Shown one piece after another: positions 58,111 to 64,000 of a stretch of DNA of 64,000 nucleotides. Position 1 is the stretch's first letter; every line of letters starts with the position of its first letter. The notes beneath the pieces were generated by a model. The model was not told the DNA's origin. It did not search any database and was given only the letters and a program-made list of their open reading frames with translations. Made by a program: the position numbers and the translations under genes. Source of the stretch: Gallionella sp. (GTDB lineage: Bacteria > Pseudomonadota > Gammaproteobacteria > Burkholderiales > Gallionellaceae); contig JAQTTV010000018.1 of the NCBI GenBank assembly GCA_028710565.1, positions 1 through 64,000 on the forward strand, read 5' to 3'.

Positions 58111-58136
58111 CAATCAGGCGTAATTTGTAGATACGG

Positions 58137-58240
58137 CTCCTTCCCCCTAGCAGGGGGAAGGCTGGGATGGGGGTTGAAAGTTTGCATACATGCGACGATT
58201 TCTACCCCCACCCTAACCCTCCCCCTGCTAGGGGGAGGGA
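58137..58240. repeat. Inverted pair of GC-rich palindromic repeats between cas3 and cas5
   Basis: The left copy CCTTCCCCCTAGCAGGGGGAAGGCTGGGATGGGGGTTG is mirrored by the right copy CTACCCCCACCCTAACCCTCCCCCTGCTAGGGGGAGGG. Each has a CCCCCTAGCAGGGGG palindromic core. The arrangement, two units facing each other, is the same as at the ends of the DUF559 element at 63.2 kb, but with only ~20 bp between them and without the CTATGTGA termini. Confidence 0.8.
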
Positions 58241-58280
58241 ATATGACCGCATGGAACGCAATGAATTTAAAAAGGAAAAT

Positions 58281-59006
58281 ATGAAAACCTTTTGTTTAGA
58301 AATCTCAGGCGATTTTGCTTGTTTTACCCGCCCTGAAATGAAAGTCGAGCGGGTGAGTTACGACATCATCACGCCTTCTGCTGCGCGGGCGGTATTCGAG
58401 GCTATCTTGTGGAAGCCCGCGTTGCGCTGGCGAGTCACCAAAATCGAAGTGCTCAAACCGATTAAGTGGATCACCTTGCGGCGCAATGAAGTCGGTGCGG
58501 TGGTGTCGTCACGCAATGTGCAATCTGCCATGAACAGCGGCAGCGGCGACTTGGGCTTGTATATCGAAGACGAACGCCAGCAACGGGCGGGGCTATTTTT
58601 GCGCGACGTAGCTTATCGGATTCATGCGGGATTTGAATTGGTCGATGGCAGCAAACACAAACCCAACCATCCCCACCTCGTTAAACACCCCATTCAAGAT
58701 GCCGACGAACAACGCGCCGCCGATGCCGCCAACTCCCCCGCCAAATTTCTGAATATGTTTGAACGCCGCGCCCGCAAAGGGCAATGCGTCAACCAACCCT
58801 ATCTAGGCTGCCGCGAATTTGCTTGTGATTTTCGCCTTGTCGAAGACCTTGCCGCCGAACCTGCACCGATTGCCGAAACCCGCGATTTAGGTTGGATGCT
58901 GCACGATATGGATTACCGCAATCCAACCAGCCCGAACCCGCGTTTTTTCCGCGCCGAGTTGAACAACGGCGTGCTGGATTTGAGTAATGTGGAGGTGCGG
59001 GGATGA
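58281..59006 (+). CDS. cas5c: CRISPR-associated protein Cas5c (type I-C)
   Basis: A 241-residue RAMP protein. Start is MKTFCLEISGDFACFTRPEMKVERVSYDIITPSAARAVFEAILWKPALRWRV with AAAAGGAAAAT upstream. The track's extension translates the palindromic repeat (YPHPNPPPARGRE) and is rejected. In type I-C the Cas5 protein both processes pre-crRNA and stays on the crRNA 5' handle, since Cas6 is missing; none is seen here. The C-terminus (RRARKGQCVNQPYLGCREF ... LGWMLHDMDY) matches the family. 4-bp overlap with cas8c. Confidence 0.95.
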   Translation: MKTFCLEISGDFACFTRPEMKVERVSYDIITPSAARAVFEAILWKPALRWRVTKIEVLKPIKWITLRRNEVGAVVSSRNVQSAMNSGSGDLGLYIEDERQQRAGLFLRDVAYRIHAGFELVDGSKHKPNHPHLVKHPIQDADEQRAADAANSPAKFLNMFERRARKGQCVNQPYLGCREFACDFRLVEDLAAEPAPIAETRDLGWMLHDMDYRNPTSPNPRFFRAELNNGVLDLSNVEVRG

Positions 59007-60784
59007 TACTTCAGGCGTTATGCGACTATTACCAGCGCAATGCGGATTTGCCGCGTTTAGGCTTTGAAACCAAAGCCATTCCTTTTGTGATTGAAATCAA
59101 TGCCGCAGGCGAGTTGGTACAAATCACCGATACCCGCACGCTCGACGGCAAAAAGAAAGTGGCGCGCAATTTTGTGGTGCCGCAAGGGGCGAAAAAAACC
59201 TCAGGCGTTGCCAGCAATTTACTGTGGGACAACGCCGAATATGTGTTGCGTGCTGTCGGGGCGGAAAAATTAGCCGACATGAAACCCGAAAAGCAAAAAA
59301 GTTACCGTTCGCGCCTACGCGAGATGCGCAATGAATTTATTGCCCAAATCAAAGCGTTGCCCGAACAAAGCGACGCGGGATTGTTAGCGGTGCGGAATTT
59401 TTTAGCGTCCGACTTTAAGCAGATGAAAGCCAATCGGCGGCGTTTAAAAGCCGACCCGTTGTGGGCTGAAATCGTTGCAAGCAATCCCGTGCTGACCTTT
59501 CGTTTGAATGGCGATGTGGAGTTGGTCTGCCAACGCCCCGCGATTCGGGCGATGCTGGTCAATGCCAGTAGCGACGCGGAAAAAATCACCTGTTTGATAC
59601 GCGGTGAAACCGACGATTTTGAACGGCTGCACGCTTCTATCAAAGGCGTGTGGGGCGCGCAATCTAGCGGCGCTAATATCATTTCATTTAACAAAGAGGC
59701 GTTTAATTCCTTCGGCAAAGCACAGGGCGCAAACTCCCCCGTCGGCAAACAAGCTGCGTTCGCTTATACCACCGCGCTGAATTATTTATTGAGCAAGGAA
59801 AGCACGCAGCGCATTCAAGTTGGCGATACCTCTACCGTGTTCTGGTCAGAAAAACGCACTGATTTTGAAGATAGTTTTGCCGATTTTTTTGATGAACCAC
59901 CCAAGGACGACCCCGCCAAACAAACGCGTGCGGTTGCGTCGTTGCTCAGTGCCGTGCAAGCGGGGGCGTTTAACGATGAAGGTCAAAACACGCGTTTCTA
60001 TGTGTTGGGGCTTGCTCCCAATGCGGCGCGGATCAGCGTGCGTTTTTGGCAAGTCGGCACGGTGGCGGACATGGCAGCGCGGGTCTGTCAGCATTTTAAA
60101 GACTTGGAAATTGTCCACGCCGCGTTTGAAAAACCGCACTTGTCGTTATTTCGCTTATTGGTCAGCACCGCGATGCAGGGAAAATCTGACAATATCCCGC
60201 CCAATTTAGCGGGTGAAACCATGCGCGCCATTTTGGCGGGATTGCCTTATCCACAAACCTTGTTGCAAGCGGTGATTCGGCGAGTTCGCGCTGAACGCGA
60301 CATGACCTATCCCCGCGCCGCGTTAATCAAAGCCTGTTTAAATCGGCAAGCACGTTATCTTGCCCAACCCCTTGAAACATCCCCCTCAGAAAAGGAGATT
60401 GCTGTGTCCCTAGACGAATCCAACGCCAATGCGGGTTACCGTATCGGTCGATTATTTGCGGTACTGGAAAAAATCCAAGAAGAAGCGGTCAATCCCAATG
60501 CCACCATCCGCGACCGTTTTTATGGCGCAGCCTCCAGCACGCCTGTGACAGTTTTTTCCAATTTAATGAAACTGAAAAATCATCATCTCGCCAAGCTGGA
60601 AGAAGGGCGCAAATGCTACTTTGAAAAGATGATTGGTCAAATCATGTCCGAAGTTTATGATTTTCCAGCGCATTTAAGTCTGGCGGATCAAGGGCGTTTC
60701 GCCATTGGCTATTACCATCAGCGACAAGTTTTCTTTACAAAATCTGACAAATCCACATCCGAATCCACCACTCAGGGAGCATAA
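59003..60784 (+). CDS. cas8c: CRISPR-associated large subunit Cas8c (Csd1)
   Basis: A 593-residue Cascade subunit that recognises the PAM. Seen: MILQALCDYYQRNADLPRLGFETKAIPFVIEINAAGELVQI, RNFVVPQGAKKTSGVASNLLWDNAEYVL, GANIISFNKEAFNSFGKAQGANSPVGKQAAFAYTTALNYLL, FYVLGLAPNAARISVRFW, and RIGRLFAVLEKIQEEAVNPNATIRDRFYGAASSTPVTVFSNL, all characteristic of Csd1. Full length. The C-terminal part is probably also made as a small Cas11c from an internal start, as reported for I-C systems; not verified here. Confidence 0.95.
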   Translation: MILQALCDYYQRNADLPRLGFETKAIPFVIEINAAGELVQITDTRTLDGKKKVARNFVVPQGAKKTSGVASNLLWDNAEYVLRAVGAEKLADMKPEKQKSYRSRLREMRNEFIAQIKALPEQSDAGLLAVRNFLASDFKQMKANRRRLKADPLWAEIVASNPVLTFRLNGDVELVCQRPAIRAMLVNASSDAEKITCLIRGETDDFERLHASIKGVWGAQSSGANIISFNKEAFNSFGKAQGANSPVGKQAAFAYTTALNYLLSKESTQRIQVGDTSTVFWSEKRTDFEDSFADFFDEPPKDDPAKQTRAVASLLSAVQAGAFNDEGQNTRFYVLGLAPNAARISVRFWQVGTVADMAARVCQHFKDLEIVHAAFEKPHLSLFRLLVSTAMQGKSDNIPPNLAGETMRAILAGLPYPQTLLQAVIRRVRAERDMTYPRAALIKACLNRQARYLAQPLETSPSEKEIAVSLDESNANAGYRIGRLFAVLEKIQEEAVNPNATIRDRFYGAASSTPVTVFSNLMKLKNHHLAKLEEGRKCYFEKMIGQIMSEVYDFPAHLSLADQGRFAIGYYHQRQVFFTKSDKSTSESTTQGA

Positions 60785-60787
60785 ATC

Positions 60788-61672
60788 ATGGCTTTAACCA
60801 ATCGTTACGACTTCGTTTTATTGTTTGATGTAAAAGACGGCAACCCCAATGGCGACCCTGACGCGGGCAATTTGCCGCGTGTCGATGCCGAAACGGGGCA
60901 TGGTTTGGTGACGGATGTGTCGCTCAAACGCAAAGTGCGTAATTTTGTGGGGCTGGTGAAGGGCGAGCAGCCCCCATTTGAAATTTACGTTAAAGAAAAA
61001 GCTGTCCTCAACAACCAACACAAGCGCGCCTATATTGGCATCGGCAAACCAGAATTGCTGGAAAGCGACGACAAAAAACGAAAAGGTGGGGATGCAGTCG
61101 ATGAAGCGCGTCAGTGGATGTGCCGCAACTTTTTTGACGTGCGGGCGTTTGGCGCGGTGATGTCCACGGGCATCAACTGCGGTCAAGTACGCGGCCCGAT
61201 TCAACTGACATTTGCCCGTTCGGTTGATCCCGTGGTGGCATTGGAACATTCCATTACCCGTATGGCGGTTGCCACGGAAGCGGAAGCGGAAAAACAAAGT
61301 GGCGACAATCGCACCATGGGACGTAAATTTACCGTCCCCTACGGACTGTATGCCGCACATGGTTTTGTGTCATCATTCCTCGCCAAGCAAACTGGCTTTG
61401 ATGAAAACGATCTGGAATTGTTGTGGCAAGCCTTGGCGCAAATGTTTGAACACGACCGCTCGGCGGCACGCGGCGAAATGTCCACGCGGGGGTTGTATGT
61501 GTTTAAACACGACAGCGAATTGGGCAACGCACCCGCGCACCAGTTGTTTGACTTGGTGCAAGTGGCAAAGCGCAATCCTGACCAACCCGCCCGTGATTTT
61601 GCCGATTACAACGTGACGGTGAATGAAGCCAGTTTGCCAGCGGGCGTTACGTTGTTGCGGCAAGTGGGTTGA
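60788..61672 (+). CDS. cas7c: CRISPR-associated backbone protein Cas7c (Csd2)
   Basis: A 294-residue RAMP that forms the crRNA-binding backbone of the I-C Cascade. Seen: [49 protein letters not shown], the standard Csd2 opening; [32 protein letters not shown] and [29 protein letters not shown] ribosome site just ahead, 3 bp after cas8c. The next genes are vapB/vapC-like rather than cas4. Confidence 0.96.
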   Translation: MALTNRYDFVLLFDVKDGNPNGDPDAGNLPRVDAETGHGLVTDVSLKRKVRNFVGLVKGEQPPFEIYVKEKAVLNNQHKRAYIGIGKPELLESDDKKRKGGDAVDEARQWMCRNFFDVRAFGAVMSTGINCGQVRGPIQLTFARSVDPVVALEHSITRMAVATEAEAEKQSGDNRTMGRKFTVPYGLYAAHGFVSSFLAKQTGFDENDLELLWQALAQMFEHDRSAARGEMSTRGLYVFKHDSELGNAPAHQLFDLVQVAKRNPDQPARDFADYNVTVNEASLPAGVTLLRQVG

Positions 61673-61703
61673 TGATTAAGTACCAGAATTTAGGAGACCG
61701 AAC

Positions 61704-61922
61704 ATGGGATATGCCGACCTCATCGCACAGGAAGTAAACTTGCTACCTGTCGATAAACAAGCTGAAGTACTTGATTTTATTGCCTTTTTAAAATCAAGAC
61801 AGGTACAACATGACGTAGCAAAAACCATTAAAACCCCCGACGAAATTGCCGCATTTTTCCGTAGTATTGATGTGGATACCCGTGGCTACAAATTTAACAG
61901 GGAAGAAGCGAATGCGCGTTAA
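61704..61922 (+). CDS. Antitoxin, DUF2281/VapB-like
   Basis: A 72-residue protein with AGGAGA before ATG. The N-terminal helix-rich segment MGYADLIAQEVNLLPVDKQAEVLDFIAFLKSRQ is the DUF2281 pattern found in antitoxins paired with PIN toxins. The C-terminal half (FFRSIDVDTRGYKFNREEANAR) would wrap the toxin. It sits 31 bp after cas7c inside the cas operon. Its last codons overlap the vapC start. Confidence 0.85.
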   Translation: MGYADLIAQEVNLLPVDKQAEVLDFIAFLKSRQVQHDVAKTIKTPDEIAAFFRSIDVDTRGYKFNREEANAR

Positions 61923-62316
61923 AGCCTTCATTGACACCAATGTGGTCATTTATGCACTGGGGAAAAGCTCTGAAAAAACGGAGCTTGCAGCGGCTCTTTT
62001 TGCTAACAAGCCCGTTATTTCTACTCAAGTTTTATCCGAAACGGCAAACGTGGCATTGAAGAAATTAGCCTTGCCACTGTTGGCAACCAAGACTTTATTG
62101 GCTACGCTTGGCTCATTGTGTCAAGTTGAGGTGATTACGCCAGAAACGCTTAATTTTGCGCTGGAGATTGCGGAGCGATATAGATTTTCTTGGTACGACA
62201 GTCTCATCATCGCCGCCGCACTGGAAGCGAATTGCGCCATGCTTTACACAGAAGATTTGCAACACGGTCAAGTGATTGAAGGTCGATTAACCGTTATCAA
62301 TCCATTTTTAAGCTGA
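61912..62316 (+). CDS. VapC-like PIN-domain toxin
   Basis: A 134-residue PIN ribonuclease. Start is ATG (MRVKAFIDTNVVIYAL) inside the antitoxin's last codons with GGAAGAAG upstream; the longer track frame is rejected. Acidic site: FIDTNVVIY, ISTQVLSETANVAL (Glu), RFSWYDSLIIAAAL (Asp) and LYTEDLQHGQVIEGRLTVINPF, a canonical VapC layout. Targets (tRNA or rRNA) unknown. It occupies the slot between cas7c and cas4; loss of the operon could release the toxin, which might stabilise the CRISPR system. That role is inference. Confidence 0.9.
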   Translation: MRVKAFIDTNVVIYALGKSSEKTELAAALFANKPVISTQVLSETANVALKKLALPLLATKTLLATLGSLCQVEVITPETLNFALEIAERYRFSWYDSLIIAAALEANCAMLYTEDLQHGQVIEGRLTVINPFLS

Positions 62317-62323
62317 AAAAACC

Positions 62324-62944
62324 ATGCCCACCCCCGACCTCATTATGCTTTCCGCGCTCCAGCACTGGAGTTATTGCCCGCGCCAGTGTGCGTTGATTCA
62401 TCTGGAGCAGGCGTTTGATGACAATGTGCATACCATGCGCGGGAATGCGGCGCATGAGCGGGTGGATGAGGCGGGGTTTGAGACCTTTGAGGGCGTGCGC
62501 TCGGAGCGGGCTTTGCCTGTGTGGTCGGATCGGCTGGGGCTGATTGGCAAGTGCGATGTGGTGGAGTTTCACCCCGACGGGCGCATCTATCCTGTTGAAT
62601 ATAAACATGGTCAAAAACGCGTCAAGACCCATGACGATATTCAACTGGTCGCCCAAGCCCTGTGTTTGGAAGAAATGACGGGCAAAGTCATCACGCACGG
62701 GGCGATTTATCATCATGGTTCGCGGCGCAGGCGGGAGGTGGCAATTACGCCTGCGTTGCGGCGTTTGGTGGAAGACACGGTGGCGGCGATTCGGGCGATG
62801 TTGGCATCGGGCAAGTTGCCCCCGCCCGCCGATGATGCGCGTTGCAAGGAATGTTCTTTGAACGACATTTGCCAACCGCACGCGCTGGGTGAACGAGGCA
62901 AGTTACAACGCTTGCAAGCGGGGTTATTTAGTGAGGTGGATTGA
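62324..62944 (+). CDS. cas4: CRISPR-associated exonuclease Cas4 (type I-C)
   Basis: A 206-residue RecB-like nuclease with an Fe-S cluster that trims prespacers at the PAM. Seen: ALQHWSYCPRQCALIHLEQAFDDN (first Cys), IGKCDVVEFHPDGRIYPVEYKHGQ (D...E-x-K active site), and the final cysteines in DDARCKECSLNDICQPH. 7 bp after vapC. cas1 is not immediately next, because ~820 bp containing a small ORF and the DUF559 element intervene. Confidence 0.95.
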   Translation: MPTPDLIMLSALQHWSYCPRQCALIHLEQAFDDNVHTMRGNAAHERVDEAGFETFEGVRSERALPVWSDRLGLIGKCDVVEFHPDGRIYPVEYKHGQKRVKTHDDIQLVAQALCLEEMTGKVITHGAIYHHGSRRRREVAITPALRRLVEDTVAAIRAMLASGKLPPPADDARCKECSLNDICQPHALGERGKLQRLQAGLFSEVD

Positions 62945-63131
62945 CGGGTTGAATTGCCTCGTCAATCGTTGCCTCATCGGACGCTATCATTGTCCATACT
63001 TCATCATCGGCGACTGAAAAATCAGCGGCAATTGCCGCGCTTTCGGTAGATGCGGCGGGATCGGTGGTGAGAAATTGGGCGGCTTGCACGATGTTTGCGA
63101 GCAATTTTTCGGGTTCAAGTAGGCGGGACAT
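62928..63131 (-). CDS. Small uncharacterised protein opposite the cas genes
   Basis: A 67-residue minus-strand frame from MSRLLEPEKLLANIVQAAQFLTT to the stop inside the last codons of cas4. It is acidic and alanine-rich (ASTESAAIAADFSVADDEVWTMIASDEATIDEAI), with a composition that looks coding. There is no good ribosome site and no family that I recognise. It fills the space between cas4 and the DUF559 element and could be cargo or a chance frame. Confidence 0.35.
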   Translation of the reverse strand: MSRLLEPEKLLANIVQAAQFLTTDPAASTESAAIAADFSVADDEVWTMIASDEATIDEAIQPVNPPH

Positions 63132-63195
63132 ATTTTCATTCAACAATTTGATTTTGCGAGATTTTACACTTTACGCGGTATAAACTAAACTAAAC

Positions 63196-63721
63196 GGTTC
63201 TATGTGATTTACAGTGGCTGAACAAAACTCCCTCTCCTTCAAGGGGAGGGTTGGGGGTGGGGATGGGGTAAAGATGAAGGCTCAAACAAACAGCACGATC
63301 ATCGGCAGACGGCTTCAGCGAACACTGCGCAACCAGATGACCGATGCGGAAATGCGGTTATGGCAACGACTACGCAGTCGGCAACTCGCGATCTGTAAAT
63401 TCCGCCGTCAGCACCCTTATCTGGATTATGTGTTGGATTTTGTCTGTCTGGAAAAGTGCTTGATTGTTGAGGTTGATGGCGGGCAGCACTTAGAAAACGA
63501 GCGAGATCAAGTACGAGATTGGCGTTTACAGGAAGCTGGATTTCGGGTGTTGCGGTTCTGGAACAACCAAGTTTTGCAAGAAACGGATGCGGTGGTCGAG
63601 GCTATCTGGATCGCTTTACAGAACGAGGCGGAGATACCCCATCCCCACCCCAACCCTCCCCTTGAAGGGGAGGGAGATTGCGCACTTGTGCCACGATGAG
63701 CCACTATGATTCACATAGGGC
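63196..63721. mobile_element. ~526-bp inverted-repeat element carrying a DUF559 endonuclease gene, inserted between cas4 and cas1
   Basis: The left end GGTTCTATGTGATTTACAGTGGCTGA and the right end (reverse complement) CCTATGTGAATCATAGTGGCTCA are imperfect inverted repeats. Each is followed inward by the same palindrome CTCCYYTTCAAGGGGAGGGTTGGGG(G)TGGGGATGGGGTA, so the terminal inverted region extends ~85 bp with indels. One gene fills the centre, and its stop codon (TGA) lies in the right terminal region. A 177-bp relative at 47550 has the same two ends without the gene. No target-site duplication is evident. Boundaries are uncertain by 1-2 bp. Confidence 0.75.
63274..63699 (+). CDS. DUF559 (Vsr-like) endonuclease-domain protein inside the inverted-repeat element
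   Basis: A 141-residue protein. Start taken at MKAQTNSTIIGRRLQRTLRNQMTDAEMRLWQRLRSRQL, because the track's 20-codon extension only translates the left palindrome (LSFKGRVGGGDG). Core DUF559 motifs: LWQRLRSRQLAICKFRRQHPYLDYVLDFVCLEKCLIVEVDGGQHLENERDQVRDWRLQEAGFRVLRFWNNQVL. The D...E-V-D-G-x-Q-H set is the presumed PD-(D/E)XK-type site shared with Vsr. The last ~20 residues (HPHPNPPLEGEGDCALVPR) are encoded by the right palindrome and terminal repeat. The function of DUF559 proteins is not established; association with the element suggests a role in mobility, which is inference. Confidence 0.85.
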   Translation: MKAQTNSTIIGRRLQRTLRNQMTDAEMRLWQRLRSRQLAICKFRRQHPYLDYVLDFVCLEKCLIVEVDGGQHLENERDQVRDWRLQEAGFRVLRFWNNQVLQETDAVVEAIWIALQNEAEIPHPHPNPPLEGEGDCALVPR

Positions 63722-63765
63722 AAAATAAAACCCCATTTCAACCCCATTGAGGATCAAATTGCACC

Positions 63766-64000
63766 ATGCGCACCATCGAAAACACTCTGTATGTCATGAC
63801 CCCCAACGCCTATTTGCATCTGGAAAACGACACTTTGCGCGTGGATGTGGAGCGGGTGAAGAAGTTGCAAGTGCCGTTGCATCATCTGGGCGCGGTGGTG
63901 TGTTTGGGCAATATCATGTTGTCGCCCGCCTTGATGCACCGTTGCGCGGACGAGGGCATCGCCTTGGTATTGTTGACTGAACAAGGCAGGTTTAAAGCCC
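63766..64000 (+). CDS. cas1: CRISPR-associated integrase Cas1, partial (runs off the window)
   Basis: The first ~78 residues of Cas1: MRTIENTLYVMTPNAYLHLENDTLRVDVERVKKLQVPLHHLGAVVCLGNIMLSPALMHRCADEGIALVLLTEQGRFKA. The opening 'NTLYVxxPxAYLxLxxxxLxV' and 'ALMxxCAxxGIALxxLTxxGRF' are typical of type I-C Cas1. The frame is open to the window end. The catalytic domain, cas2 and the CRISPR array would lie to the right. It starts 44 bp after the DUF559 element. Confidence 0.93.
   Translation, partial: MRTIENTLYVMTPNAYLHLENDTLRVDVERVKKLQVPLHHLGAVVCLGNIMLSPALMHRCADEGIALVLLTEQGRFKA

Noticed and set aside
58137-58240. Palindrome pair between cas3 and cas5 as CRISPR repeats
   Set aside because: Only two copies in inverted orientation, GC-rich palindromes shared with non-cas loci; not a CRISPR structure.
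58167-58280. N-terminal extension of cas5c (PHPNPPPARGRE...)
   Set aside because: It is a translation of the palindromic repeat; the ATG at 58281 has a good ribosome site and the canonical Cas5c start.
63214-63273. N-terminal extension of the DUF559 protein
   Set aside because: It encodes the left palindrome (LSFKGRVGGGDG); the ATG at 63274 gives the usual DUF559 N-terminus.
55593-64000. CRISPR array within the window
   Set aside because: I looked for regularly spaced ~30-bp direct repeats around the cas genes and found none; the array is presumably beyond the right edge.

Overview
The window looks like a chromosome segment of a Gram-negative Pseudomonadota. Evidence includes minCDE, htpG, rimP-nusA-infB-rbfA-truB, an OmpA-type outer-membrane protein, Wza/Wzz-type polysaccharide export, CysD/CysNC and YciB. 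The msrB-yciB and peroxiredoxin-phoH neighbourhoods recall Betaproteobacteria, but a gammaproteobacterium is not excluded. Genus cannot be assigned from sequence reading alone.

Layout. (1) 1-0.7 kb: the tail of an unidentified gene, then a small two-gene minus-strand cassette resembling a decayed toxin-antitoxin locus. (2) 0.9-9.0 kb: uvrD, which carries an in-frame GC-rich palindromic repeat; a 1258-aa protein with a nuclease-like N-terminus (possible defence protein); and htpG with a terminator. (3) 9.3-11.1 kb: minCDE on the minus strand. (4) 11.3-13.1 kb: a secreted beta-helix protein, divergent from the next block. (5) 13.4-39.2 kb: a large exopolysaccharide locus. It holds a giant Wza-like exporter with tandem SLBB units, Wzz, the PAPS/sulfation genes cysQ-cysD-cysNC, a DegT aminotransferase, hexapeptide acetyltransferases, a Wzx flippase, a PAPS-type sulfotransferase, several glycosyltransferases, an OafA-type acyltransferase, a Wzy-like polymerase, an epimerase, a lipid-linked sugar initiating transferase and the complete dTDP-rhamnose set rfbBACD. 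Together they suggest a sulfated, acylated, rhamnose-containing surface polysaccharide. Poly-G tracts of 8-10 bases lie inside three of its genes and could permit slipped-strand switching.

(6) 39.4-48.8 kb: an OmpA protein, nadE, then the translation/transcription operon rimP-nusA-infB-rbfA, with truB separated from it by a 177-bp inverted-repeat element and a strong hairpin. (7) 48.8-55.5 kb: rmuC (with an internal 121-aa tandem duplication), a membrane/TPR protein, yciB, msrB, a PIN-PhoH ATPase, a peroxiredoxin and a small EamA transporter. (8) 55.6-64 kb: tRNA-Met(CAT) followed by a type I-C CRISPR-Cas operon, cas3-cas5c-cas8c-cas7c-[vapBC]-cas4-[DUF559 element]-cas1. The window ends inside cas1, so cas2 and any CRISPR array lie outside.

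Most notable observation: the region between cas4 and cas1 holds a ~526-bp element bounded by imperfect terminal inverted repeats (GGTTCTATGTGATTTACAGTG / CTATGTGAATCATAGTGG), each followed inward by the same GC-rich palindrome, enclosing one gene for a DUF559 (Vsr-like) endonuclease. The 177-bp sequence between rbfA and truB has the same two ends and reads like an internal-deletion derivative of it. Related palindromes occur in uvrD, between cas3 and cas5 and after truB. This is consistent with a little-described mobile repeat system in which a DUF559 nuclease might be the mobilising protein; that role is inference.
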